Below are positions 14,165 to 22,535 of a stretch of 64,000 nt of DNA, one piece after another. The position numbers and the translations under genes were made by a program. The stretch comes from Bacillus sp. RO1 (GTDB lineage Bacteria > Bacillota > Bacilli > Bacillales > Bacillaceae_I): NCBI RefSeq assembly GCF_012524115.1, contig NZ_JAAZWB010000081.1, positions 62,001 to 126,000 of the forward strand, read 5' to 3'. Below the pieces are notes generated by a model that saw nothing but the letters and a program-made list of their open reading frames with translations, searched no databases and was not told the origin of the DNA. How positions within the stretch are numbered: position 1 is the stretch's first letter; each line of letters begins with the position of its first letter.

Positions 14165-14277
14165 ATAATGGATATATTGCTTTTACAATGGATAAAAGTC
14201 TCTTAACAATGGATAAATCGAATTTAGAATGGATATAAAATTTTTACAATGGATAAAACCACTTTAACAATGGATAA
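14165..14277. repeat. Short-unit array B, 20-21 bp register
   Basis: Six copies of ACAATGGATA (first and fourth slightly changed) with the AATGG core starting at 14167, 14187, 14208, 14228, 14248 and 14269, so steps of 20, 21, 20, 20 and 21 bases. The sequence between cores is A/T-rich and not conserved. It lies between the atp terminator and the nuo promoter. The region from here to the promoter (14280-14576) shows no gene. Confidence 0.75.
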
Positions 14278-14576
14278 GTATATAATAAGTATTTTTTATC
14301 GACCGAAATGCACGTATATAATACCGATTTTTAACCGTTTATGTGAACCTCGCTTCAAAAGACAACCCCCACTTACCTCTTTTGTAACAAAACACCATCC
14401 GGTAACCCTAAATCCGTGTGACCCAACAGTAACCAATTACGCTTTTAATAAAAACAAGGTAATTGAACTTTGAACTAAACGTCTCCCACTGTTCCCTAAA
14501 AACAAAACTTCACCCCTCACCGAAACAATTCCCTTCGCCTCCCTAAAAACAATAGCCATAATAAGGATATCTCCTG

Positions 14577-14605
14577 TCGACACCGATATGGGTATTTGAT
14601 ATAAT
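14577..14605 (+). promoter_or_regulatory. Sigma-A promoter of the nuo operon
   Basis: TCGACA, 17 bases, TATAAT; 70 bases before nuoA. Confidence 0.7.
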
Positions 14606-14674
14606 TGTTATCGGTTACAATTTTAAATATTGTGAGCAGTCTGAAAATGAAGAGAGACTTCGGAGGGGGCGGGC

Positions 14675-15049
14675 ATGAATCTACTAAACTTATATCAAAA
14701 TAACTATTTGATAGTGGTTGTATTCTTGGCTCTAGGGGTATTACTTCCGGTCGTGGCGCTTGCTATTGGACGTGTTTTGCGTCCGAATAAGCCATCAGCA
14801 GCCAAGCAGACGACCTATGAAAGTGGAATTGATCCCTTTCATGATTCACGTGTTCAGTTTAATGTTCGTTATTACATATTTGCCCTGTTATTTGTCATTT
14901 TCGATGTGGAGACGGTTTTCCTTTATCCATGGGCGGTGGCATATGAGAAGCTGGGGATTTTTGCACTGATTGAAATGCTTATTTTCGTAGTTTTATTACT
15001 GATCGGATTAATATATGCATGGAAGAAGAAGGTGTTGAAATGGATCTAA
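14675..15049 (+). CDS. nuoA: NADH dehydrogenase-like complex I subunit A
   Basis: A 124-residue membrane subunit with three helices. The family signature is visible in [40 protein letters not shown], with the acidic residues of the FDVE segment near the quinone/proton pathway. ATG at 14675 follows CGGAGGGGG. First gene of an 11-gene operon. Confidence 0.96.
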   Translation: MNLLNLYQNNYLIVVVFLALGVLLPVVALAIGRVLRPNKPSAAKQTTYESGIDPFHDSRVQFNVRYYIFALLFVIFDVETVFLYPWAVAYEKLGIFALIEMLIFVVLLLIGLIYAWKKKVLKWI

Positions 15050-15552
15050 ATCTAGAGAGTATCTCACCAGAGGAAATGGAAGAGCTGAAACAGACGGTCT
15101 TCCTGACAACATTGGAGGAGCTGAAAGCGTGGGCACGCAGCAATTCTATGTGGCCGATGACATTCGGTCTTGCTTGCTGTGCGATCGAGATGATGGGTGT
15201 AGGCTCGTCCCATTATGACCTCGACCGTTTTGGGTCCTTTTTTAGAACATCTCCGCGTCAATCCGACTGCATGATTGTGTCTGGTACCGTGACAAAAAAG
15301 ATGGCACCCGTGTTGAAGCGCTTGTATGATCAGATGCCTGAGCCGAAATGGGTCATTGCGATGGGGTCCTGTGCGACTGCAGGTGGTCCGTATATCAAAT
15401 CCTATGCCGTTGTAAAAGGTGTGGACCAAATTGTACCTGTAGACGTGTACATACCGGGTTGCCCTCCAAATCCAGCGGCTCTTATTTATGGAATCAACAA
15501 GCTCCGCGAAAAAATTCGATATGAAGCCAAGACAGGGAAGCAGGTGATCTAG
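15040..15552 (+). CDS. nuoB: Complex I subunit B (N2 iron-sulfur cluster)
   Basis: A 170-residue subunit that binds the terminal 4Fe-4S cluster N2 next to the quinone site. Cluster cysteines appear in [11 protein letters not shown], in [10 protein letters not shown] and in [13 protein letters not shown] at 15040 with AGAAGGTG five bases upstream is preferred; it overlaps nuoA by ten bases. ATG at 15019 is an in-frame alternative. Confidence 0.96.
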   Translation: MDLNLESISPEEMEELKQTVFLTTLEELKAWARSNSMWPMTFGLACCAIEMMGVGSSHYDLDRFGSFFRTSPRQSDCMIVSGTVTKKMAPVLKRLYDQMPEPKWVIAMGSCATAGGPYIKSYAVVKGVDQIVPVDVYIPGCPPNPAALIYGINKLREKIRYEAKTGKQVI

Positions 15553-15554
15553 CA

Positions 15555-16742
15555 GTGAGCGATGAGAAAAGCCTGGAAGAAAAAAAGAAAGAGGCCGCAG
15601 CCAAAGCAAAAGCTGCCGCACTTGCAAAATTAGAAGCAAAAAAGAAGATGGAAGCAAAGGCTTCTAAAGATAAAGAGGAACCATCAGAAGAAACGAATAA
15701 TCCGGCTGACAATGAAATGAAAGAATTAGCCAAAGCAAAAGCTACTGCAGCTAAGGAATTAGCAAAAAAGAAAGCAGCAGCCGCAGCTAAAGCGGCAGCA
15801 ATCGCGAAACAAAAAGCTAGAGCCGAAGCCTCAGACGGAGAAACAGACTCCTTGAAGGATTCCTCCGTCACTGATGATGCAAAAGAGCTAGCGAAGAAAA
15901 AAGCAGCCGCCGCAGCAAAAGCAAAGGCTGCCGCACTTGCCAAACAAGCTCGGGAGAAAGGTGAAGCAGCCGCCGCAGAGGGTGACGATACTAAAGCAAA
16001 AGCCATTGCAGCAGCGAAAGCGAAAGCCGCTGCAGCAGCCAAGGCAAAAGCCGCAGCACTCGCCAAACAGCAGCGTGAAGGCATAGCGGAGTCTGCTCAA
16101 TCGGACTCTGGCGCAGAAGACCTGCAGGACGAAAAAGCAAAAGCGATCGCTGCAGCCAAAGCGAAAGCAAAGGCCGCAGCCGCTGCAAAAGCCAAAGCTG
16201 CCGCAGCCGCAAAAGGAGCAACATCAACTGCATCAGAGGAATCAGAAACACCAGCAGCACCATCACCAAACCAGAAATACCTCGATAAATACGTAAAAGT
16301 AATCAACGACAACCTCGGAGAAAACACCTTAGAAGACGCGTACATCAACGCGTTATCAAAAGATGTCCCGACGCTTGTCGCAAAACCAGAGACCTATTTT
16401 AAAGTGGCTTCATTCCTGCGCTACAATGAGCAGCTGACGTTTGAATATTTGTCGGAAATGCACGGGACGGATTTTGAAACGCATATGGAGATTTACAACC
16501 ATCTGTATTCTTATAAGAACAAGCAGTCCGTGGCATTGAAGGTGAAAATAGATCGAGAAAATCCTGTCATCCCTTCCATCCAACCAATTTGGGAAGGGGC
16601 AAACTGGCCGGAGCGGGAGACATACGATCTTCTTGGGATTCAGTTTACAGGACATCCGAATTTGACGCGCATCATGATGCCGGATGATTGGGTCGGTTAT
16701 CCGTTGCGCAAAGATTATGAGCCGTACGATGTGGAGGTGTAG
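15555..16742 (+). CDS. nuoC: Complex I subunit C with a long Ala/Lys-rich N-terminal extension
   Basis: A 395-residue protein. Residues 239-395 are the 30-kDa subunit domain with the signature [22 protein letters not shown], which docks onto NuoD in the quinone module. Residues 1-238 are low-complexity, built from repeats such as [10 protein letters not shown] and [10 protein letters not shown] separated by short acidic linkers (for example EEPSEETNN). The extension is likely highly helical and strongly charged and has no counterpart in the minimal family domain. GTG at 15555 lies two bases after nuoB. Long reverse-strand frames here are by-products of the Ala-rich composition. Confidence 0.93.
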   Translation: MSDEKSLEEKKKEAAAKAKAAALAKLEAKKKMEAKASKDKEEPSEETNNPADNEMKELAKAKATAAKELAKKKAAAAAKAAAIAKQKARAEASDGETDSLKDSSVTDDAKELAKKKAAAAAKAKAAALAKQAREKGEAAAAEGDDTKAKAIAAAKAKAAAAAKAKAAALAKQQREGIAESAQSDSGAEDLQDEKAKAIAAAKAKAKAAAAAKAKAAAAAKGATSTASEESETPAAPSPNQKYLDKYVKVINDNLGENTLEDAYINALSKDVPTLVAKPETYFKVASFLRYNEQLTFEYLSEMHGTDFETHMEIYNHLYSYKNKQSVALKVKIDRENPVIPSIQPIWEGANWPERETYDLLGIQFTGHPNLTRIMMPDDWVGYPLRKDYEPYDVEV

Positions 16743-16745
16743 CAG

Positions 16746-17846
16746 ATGATTCGCACTGAGGAGATGCTACTGAATGTCGGACCACAGCATCCGAGTACCC
16801 ACGGGGTGTTCCGACTCGTCATAAAAATCGATGGAGAAATCATCAAGGAAGCGACACCGGTCATTGGATACCTTCACCGCGGAACCGAAAAACTTGCGGA
16901 GAACCTCCAATACACGCAAATCATCCCGTACACCGACCGGATGGATTACCTTTCCGCCATGACCAATAACTATGTAATCTGTCATGCGGTGGAAACGATG
17001 ATGGGCCTTGAGATCCCAGAACGCGCGGAATACCTTCGTGTGCTTGCGATGGAGCTTGGGCGTGTTGCCAGTCACTTAGTTTGGTATGGTACATATTTAC
17101 TTGATATCGGAGCGGTCAGTCCGTTCCTATATGCGTTCCGTGAGCGCGAAATGATTATCAATCTACTAAATGAGCTATCAGGGGCCCGATTAACTTTCAA
17201 CTACATGCGTGTTGGAGGCGTGAAGTGGGATGCACCTGAGGGCTGGATCAAGAAAGTAGAGGAATTTGTTCCATATATGAGGGAGCAGCTGAAAGGCTAC
17301 CATGACCTTGTAACAGGTAATGAAATTTTCATGAGCCGTGTGAAGGGGGTCGGCCGTTACACGAAGGAGGATGCGTTTGCGTACTCCCTGAGTGGTGCGA
17401 ACCTTAGATGTACAGGAGTGAAGTGGGATCTTCGTAAAGATGAGCCTTACTCCATCTATGATCGCTTTGACTTTGACGTTCCAACACGTGAAGGAGGGGA
17501 CGCATGGGCACGTTATCACTGCCGCATGGAGGAAATCGAGGAGTCCCTGAAGATCATCGAACAAGCAGTCCAACAATTCCCCAAAGAAGGCGAGATCATG
17601 GCAAAAGTGCCAAGGATCATCAAGGCGCCAAAAGGAGAGGCATATGTGCGCATCGAATCTCCGCGCGGTGAAATCGGCTGCTACATTGCCAGTGACGGAA
17701 AAAAAGAACCATATCGCTTAAAATTCCGCCGTCCGTCTTTTTACAACCTGCAGATCTTACCGAAGCTTTTAGAAGGCGAAAATATGGCAAACCTGATCGC
17801 CATTTTAGGGGCAATTGACATTGTCCTCGGGGAGGTGGATGGCTAA
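16746..17846 (+). CDS. nuoD: Complex I subunit D (49-kDa)
   Basis: A 366-residue subunit forming much of the quinone pocket together with NuoB. Signatures: LNVGPQHPSTHGVFRLV near the N terminus (the His that contacts quinone), YLHRGTEKLAE, and RVGGVKWD. The C terminus IDIVLGEVDG is family-typical. Starts three bases after nuoC and shares its stop with the nuoH start. Confidence 0.97.
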   Translation: MIRTEEMLLNVGPQHPSTHGVFRLVIKIDGEIIKEATPVIGYLHRGTEKLAENLQYTQIIPYTDRMDYLSAMTNNYVICHAVETMMGLEIPERAEYLRVLAMELGRVASHLVWYGTYLLDIGAVSPFLYAFREREMIINLLNELSGARLTFNYMRVGGVKWDAPEGWIKKVEEFVPYMREQLKGYHDLVTGNEIFMSRVKGVGRYTKEDAFAYSLSGANLRCTGVKWDLRKDEPYSIYDRFDFDVPTREGGDAWARYHCRMEEIEESLKIIEQAVQQFPKEGEIMAKVPRIIKAPKGEAYVRIESPRGEIGCYIASDGKKEPYRLKFRRPSFYNLQILPKLLEGENMANLIAILGAIDIVLGEVDG

Positions 17847-18856
17847 TGATGGAAAGCTTACTGCATTCATCACCATCCTGGACGAACTTTTTCATTTTTT
17901 TCGGATTGGCAACGGCCTTGCTCCTTGCCGTCCTTGGCTTCGTAACGTACGGAATCCTTGCCGAGCGTAAAGTAATGGGCTTCATGCAAGGACGAATGGG
18001 ACCGAATCAGGTCGGGGGCTCCTGGGGCTTGCTCCAGACAGTAGCCGACGTGTTGAAGCTTCTTATAAAAGAAGACACAATCCCGAAACTCGCGGATCGA
18101 CCGTTATACATTATTGCACCAGTTATCGCCTTCACACCGGCGTTCATGGTGCTTGCCACCATCCCATTCACCGACCGCTTTCAATTTGCGGACATCGGGG
18201 TCGGCTTGCTCTACTATATCGCCATTTCCGGTATCACAACGGTTGGCGTCGTAGCGGCAGGATGGGCATCAAACAACAAGTACTCGCTACTTGGAGGAAT
18301 GCGTGCAGCGGCCCAGATGATTTCTTATGAAGTGCCGCTTGTCATGTCGGTAATCGGGGTTGTCCTCTTGGCAGGAAGCCTCAACCTGAACGAAATTGTT
18401 GCCGCTCAAGGTGATACATTCTGGTTCATCATCCTTCAGCCGGTCGGGTTTTTAATCTTCGTCATCGCATCTGTCGCAGAGTTGAACCGTACACCATTTG
18501 ACTTACCAGAAGCAGAATCAGAGCTTGTCGCAGGTTACCATGTCGAATATTCCGGCTTCCGCTGGGCATTCTTCATGCTAGCAGAATATGTGTACCTGTT
18601 CGCGATGGCTTCACTTACCACCGTTCTGTTCCTAGGCGGATGGCTGCCACCATTTGAGTTCCTCGGTTTCATCCCAGGTGCCGTCTGGTTCGCACTGAAA
18701 TTCAGCGTTGTCGTATTCGTGCTCATCTGGATTCGTGTCACCTTCCCGCGTCTGCGTGCAGACCAACTCATGGAATTCGGCTGGAAGGTACTGTTGCCGG
18801 TAGCACTGGCGAATATCTTTTTCTCGGCGATTATGAAGGAATTGTTTTTTAAATAA
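17846..18856 (+). CDS. nuoH: Complex I subunit H
   Basis: A 336-residue membrane subunit with about eight helices that joins the peripheral and membrane arms and opens to the quinone chamber. Signatures: ERKVMGFMQGRMGPNQVG and AELNRTPFDLPEAESELVAGYHVEYSG. The ATG overlaps the nuoD stop by one base (ATG at 17849 is an alternative). A 220-base gap with a dispersed repeat follows, breaking an otherwise tight gene order. Confidence 0.97.
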   Translation: MMESLLHSSPSWTNFFIFFGLATALLLAVLGFVTYGILAERKVMGFMQGRMGPNQVGGSWGLLQTVADVLKLLIKEDTIPKLADRPLYIIAPVIAFTPAFMVLATIPFTDRFQFADIGVGLLYYIAISGITTVGVVAAGWASNNKYSLLGGMRAAAQMISYEVPLVMSVIGVVLLAGSLNLNEIVAAQGDTFWFIILQPVGFLIFVIASVAELNRTPFDLPEAESELVAGYHVEYSGFRWAFFMLAEYVYLFAMASLTTVLFLGGWLPPFEFLGFIPGAVWFALKFSVVVFVLIWIRVTFPRLRADQLMEFGWKVLLPVALANIFFSAIMKELFFK

Positions 18857-18878
18857 TTTGGAATTTAGAGAGTTTCAT

Positions 18879-19015
18879 AGCTGTTAATTGGAGCAAAAGG
18901 CGAAGACTCCAGCGGGGGAGTAGCGACAATGTTGAGACCCCGCAGCGCAGCGAGGAGGCTCAAGGTCGCCCCGCGGAAAACGGAGCCATTTGCGGAAATT
19001 GACAGAGGAGTAGAA
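18879..19015 (+). repeat. Structured ~135-bp dispersed repeat, copy 1
   Basis: Ends form an inverted pair (CTGTTAATT and AATTGACAG). Inside are GACTCCAGCGGGGGAGTAG, TTGAGACCCCGCAG, GAGGAGGCTCAA and CCCCGCGGAAA. Copies at 20435 and 25717 have the same order of motifs. Arms change together: GCGAC pairs with GTCGC here where the others have ACGGT and ACCGT. It lies between nuoH and nuoI in the operon direction. Confidence 0.8.
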
Positions 19016-19076
19016 AGCAATAAAAAACTCACTTTCATTACTAAAAAGGGTAACGGAAGAATAGGGGTGAAGCGAA

Positions 19077-19496
19077 ATGCGCGGTCTTGCAAAAGGTTTA
19101 AAATATACCCTACAAAACTTAACGAAGAAAAAAGTGACCTATGATTACCCAAACGAACCGCTTCCACTACCGGACCGGTTCCGTGGCATCCAAAAATTTT
19201 ACCCGGAAAAGTGCATCGTCTGCAACCAGTGCTCCAACATTTGTCCGACAGACTGCATCCAACTTACCGGGAAAAAACATCCCGATCCAACGAAAAAAGG
19301 GAAAATCATCGACACATACGATATCAACTTTGAAATTTGCATTCTCTGCGACCTCTGCACAGAAGTCTGTCCGACAGAGGCCATCATCATGACCAACAAC
19401 TTTGAGCTTGCCGAATACAGCCGCGATCGACTTTTCAAAGACCTGCAATGGCTCGATGAAAACGATACGAACATCAGAAGGGAGAATAAAGCATGA
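19077..19496 (+). CDS. nuoI: Complex I subunit I (two 4Fe-4S ferredoxin-type)
   Basis: A 139-residue subunit carrying clusters N6a and N6b. Two complete binding motifs are seen, CIVCNQCSNICPTDC (about 42-56) and CILCDLCTEVCPTEA (about 82-96). In a complex without NuoEFG these clusters would be the electron entry point. ATG at 19077 follows AGGGGTGA; the stop overlaps nuoJ in ATGA. Confidence 0.97.
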   Translation: MRGLAKGLKYTLQNLTKKKVTYDYPNEPLPLPDRFRGIQKFYPEKCIVCNQCSNICPTDCIQLTGKKHPDPTKKGKIIDTYDINFEICILCDLCTEVCPTEAIIMTNNFELAEYSRDRLFKDLQWLDENDTNIRRENKA

Positions 19497-20032
19497 CGAT
19501 TACCGGTGAATTTATCGCATTTCTTTTCCTAGCAATCGCTGCGATCGCCGGTGGAGTGCTTATGCTGAACCTGACAAAGGTCGTGCACATGGTTGTAGCC
19601 TTAGTGTTCACCTTCATCAGCATCGCCGGCATCTATGTCATGCTCTCCGCTGAATTCGTAGCGGCCGTACAAATACTCATCTATTCTGGGGCGATCACCA
19701 TCATCATGCTGTTCGGAATCATGCTGACCCGCCACAACGACGAGTCCGAAACATCTGGGCTTGGCAGAAAAATATTCGTGGGCGCAGGGGTGCTTGGTTT
19801 TGCAGCAGTCATGTACTTCGGACTATACAGCCTTGATCTTGGTTCCCAAGATTCAGCTGACCTGCATGTGAACAACACCGAACAGATTGGTGTAGCCATC
19901 TATTCAAAATACGTCATTCCATTCGAATTGACCTCTGTGATCCTGCTCGTAGCCCTTGTCGGAGCAATCATTTTGGCAAGACGGGATGACGAAGACACGG
20001 ACATTGTAAAAGAGGAGGCGACCAAGGAATGA
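19493..20032 (+). CDS. nuoJ: Complex I subunit J
   Basis: A 179-residue membrane subunit with five helices. [16 protein letters not shown] is the conserved third-helix region. The hydrophilic C-terminal end is acidic. Overlaps nuoI and nuoK by ATGA junctions. Confidence 0.95.
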   Translation: MTITGEFIAFLFLAIAAIAGGVLMLNLTKVVHMVVALVFTFISIAGIYVMLSAEFVAAVQILIYSGAITIIMLFGIMLTRHNDESETSGLGRKIFVGAGVLGFAAVMYFGLYSLDLGSQDSADLHVNNTEQIGVAIYSKYVIPFELTSVILLVALVGAIILARRDDEDTDIVKEEATKE

Positions 20033-20343
20033 GCGGAGTTCCCTTATCAGCCTACCTGGTACTAGCACTTATTTTATTCTGTATCGGACTTTACGGGGCA
20101 CTGACAAAACGCAACACCGTCATCGTCCTGATCTGTATTGAACTCATGCTGAACGCCGTCAACATCAACCTTGTCGCATTCAGCAAATTCGGCATCGCAC
20201 CGTCCATCACAGGGCAAGTATTCTCCCTGTTCACCATCACCGTCGCAGCAGCAGAAGCCGCAGTAGGCCTGGCTATCCTCATAGCCCTCTACCGCAACCG
20301 CCGCACCGTCAACATCGACGAAATGAATACGTTGAAGAACTAA
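20029..20343 (+). CDS. nuoK: Complex I subunit K
   Basis: A 104-residue membrane subunit with three helices; conserved glutamates lie in [16 protein letters not shown] and in [11 protein letters not shown], on the proton path. Length and motifs match the family. A 323-base gap with the second structured repeat follows. Confidence 0.97.
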   Translation: MSGVPLSAYLVLALILFCIGLYGALTKRNTVIVLICIELMLNAVNINLVAFSKFGIAPSITGQVFSLFTITVAAAEAAVGLAILIALYRNRRTVNIDEMNTLKN

Positions 20344-20434
20344 AACCTTTCCGTTGATTCTAGTCTAGTGCGCAGAACATCAACGGTAATTAAAGAATTT
20401 TATAAAAAAGATAATATGAATACAATTCCAGTTC

Positions 20435-20570
20435 CCCCTGATGATTGGAGTGCAAGGTGTGAGACTCCTGCGGGGGAGTAACGGTTGGTTGAGACCCCTG
20501 AAGCGTTGTGAGGAGGCTCAAGCACCGTCCCGCGGAAAGCGAACACCTGGAACGGAAATCAACAGGGAGT
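20435..20570 (+). repeat. Structured ~135-bp dispersed repeat, copy 2
   Basis: Bounded by CCCTGATGAT and ATCAACAGGG. Inner arms AGGTGT and ACACCT correspond to AGGCT and AGCCT in copy 3, a compensatory change. The inner stem ACGGT with ACCGT is kept. Lies between nuoK and nuoL, same orientation as the operon. Confidence 0.82.
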
Positions 20571-20666
20571 TATCGAATTACCAAACTAAATTCTACCTCC
20601 GCAACCAGCTTGCACAAAAACGCAGCCACCAACACAAACCTGCGTAAAAGAAGGGGACTTGATACG

Positions 20667-22535
20667 ATGATGGAGAATGCCTGGATCATCCCGCTTTTTC
20701 CGCTGATCTCCTTTATCCTACTACTGCTTGTCGGCAAAAGAATGAAAGAATCGAGCGCATTCCTCGGAATCGCACTCATCGCTCTATCACTCATCTTTTC
20801 CCTCACAGCACTATGGGAGCGGTTTTCAGCACCAACCTTCAAAGCCACATTCGACTGGCTCCAAATAGGAGATGTCGTACTGACGGCGGGATATGAAGTC
20901 AATCAATTAAATGCCTTGATGCTTGTCGTAGTATCACTTGTCAGCTTACTCGTACATATTTATTCCAAAGGATACATGCACGGAGACGACCGTTTCCACG
21001 TGTTCTACGCCTACTTAGGCCTGTTTACCTTTGCCATGCTGGCACTCGTCATGTCACCGAACCTGCTTCAGCTCTACATTTTCTGGGAGCTTGTCGGAGT
21101 AGGATCATTCTTGCTCATCGGGTTCTACTTTTATAAAAATGAAGCAAAAGCCGCTGCCAAAAAAGCGTTCATCATGACGCGTATCGGGGATGTCGGATTA
21201 TTTATTGGGATTATCCTATTATTCTGGCAAGTCGGCAGCTTTGAATACGATGTTATATTTGAAGCAGTCAATACAGGAACCATATCGGCTGGAATGCTGA
21301 CCCTCATTGCCATCCTTATTTTTATCGGAGCCATGGGTAAATCCGGTCAATTCCCGCTACATTCCTGGTTGCCTGACGCAATGGAAGGTCCAACACCAGT
21401 GTCCGCCCTCATCCACGCCGCTACGATGGTTGCAGCAGGGGTGTATTTGGTCGCGAGCCTGTTTCCGCTATTCAATGCCAGCGAAACGGTACTTATGACG
21501 GTTGCCATCGTCGGTGCATTCACCGCCATTTTCGCGGCGTCCATCGGCCTTGTACAAAAAGATATTAAGAGAGTGCTAGCCTATTCCACCGTCAGTCAGC
21601 TCGGCTTCATGATGCTTGCTCTCGGTTCAGCTGGCTATGTGGCAGGGGTTTTCCACCTCACCACACACGCTTTCTTCAAAGCCTTGCTGTTCCTTGCAGC
21701 AGGAAGCGTCATCCATGCCGTCCACACGCAAAACATCGACGAAATGGGCGGGCTTTGGAAAAAAATGCGCACCACCGGAATCTTATTTTTAATTGGAACT
21801 CTTGCCATCACAGGTGTTCCATTGTTCTCCGGCTTCTTTAGTAAAGAGGAAATCCTCCTTGCTGCCTGGGTGAACGGAAATCCTGTTCTTTTCTTACTAG
21901 CTTTGATTGCCGCATTTTTCACGGCATTTTATATGTTCCGCCTGTTCTTCCTGGTTTTCACCGGTGAAGCACGAGGAGATCAGCGTCATGTTCATGAATC
22001 GCCGTCCGTCATGACCATTCCGATGATCGTGCTTGGCGTCCTTGCCGTCGTGGCCGGTTACATGAACACCCCTTGGTTCGGTCATTTTCTCGGAGATTGG
22101 CTGACAGAGGGGACCACCATGTATGGCCCGTCCCATATTGAGGGGCCAAAATGGATCATGGCAGCTGCTATATTAGTTTCTTTTGCCGGAATCGGAATCG
22201 CCTACCTGATTTACTTCCGACGCTCAATCGCGCGCGAAACATTCAGTCAAGGTGTACCGCATCTTTACAGCATTTTACGCAACAAATATTTTGTCGATGA
22301 AATATACAATATGACATTCGTCTACGGAACAAGAGTAATCAGCCTGTTCCTGAAATACATCGACGAGTTCCTTGTCCACGGAACGATGAAGGGAATTGCC
22401 GCGGCGTCCCAACAAATCGGTAGACTAGGAGCGAAAGTACAGAACGGCCAAACCCAGACATACGGTGCAGTTGCGTTTGTAGGGCTCGCCATTCTCATCA
22501 TCATTTTCGTCTTCACAGGGGGGTACATCGGATGA
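20667..22535 (+). CDS. nuoL: Complex I subunit L (antiporter-like)
   Basis: A 622-residue proton-pumping membrane subunit with the long C-terminal helix-HL region typical of NuoL. Signatures: IFWELVGVGSFLLIGFYF, GAMGKSGQFPLHSWLPDAMEGPTPVSALIHAATMV with the pump lysine and histidines, and the HAFFKALLFLAAGSVIH segment. The frame is open upstream into the repeat to 20508, but family similarity begins at the ATG at 20667. ATGA overlap with nuoM. Confidence 0.96.
   Translation: MMENAWIIPLFPLISFILLLLVGKRMKESSAFLGIALIALSLIFSLTALWERFSAPTFKATFDWLQIGDVVLTAGYEVNQLNALMLVVVSLVSLLVHIYSKGYMHGDDRFHVFYAYLGLFTFAMLALVMSPNLLQLYIFWELVGVGSFLLIGFYFYKNEAKAAAKKAFIMTRIGDVGLFIGIILLFWQVGSFEYDVIFEAVNTGTISAGMLTLIAILIFIGAMGKSGQFPLHSWLPDAMEGPTPVSALIHAATMVAAGVYLVASLFPLFNASETVLMTVAIVGAFTAIFAASIGLVQKDIKRVLAYSTVSQLGFMMLALGSAGYVAGVFHLTTHAFFKALLFLAAGSVIHAVHTQNIDEMGGLWKKMRTTGILFLIGTLAITGVPLFSGFFSKEEILLAAWVNGNPVLFLLALIAAFFTAFYMFRLFFLVFTGEARGDQRHVHESPSVMTIPMIVLGVLAVVAGYMNTPWFGHFLGDWLTEGTTMYGPSHIEGPKWIMAAAILVSFAGIGIAYLIYFRRSIARETFSQGVPHLYSILRNKYFVDEIYNMTFVYGTRVISLFLKYIDEFLVHGTMKGIAAASQQIGRLGAKVQNGQTQTYGAVAFVGLAILIIIFVFTGGYIG

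Noticed and set aside
15494-16348. Several long reverse-strand frames opposite nuoC, rich in Ala and Phe
   Set aside because: They mirror the Ala/Lys-rich NuoC extension and have no ribosome sites.
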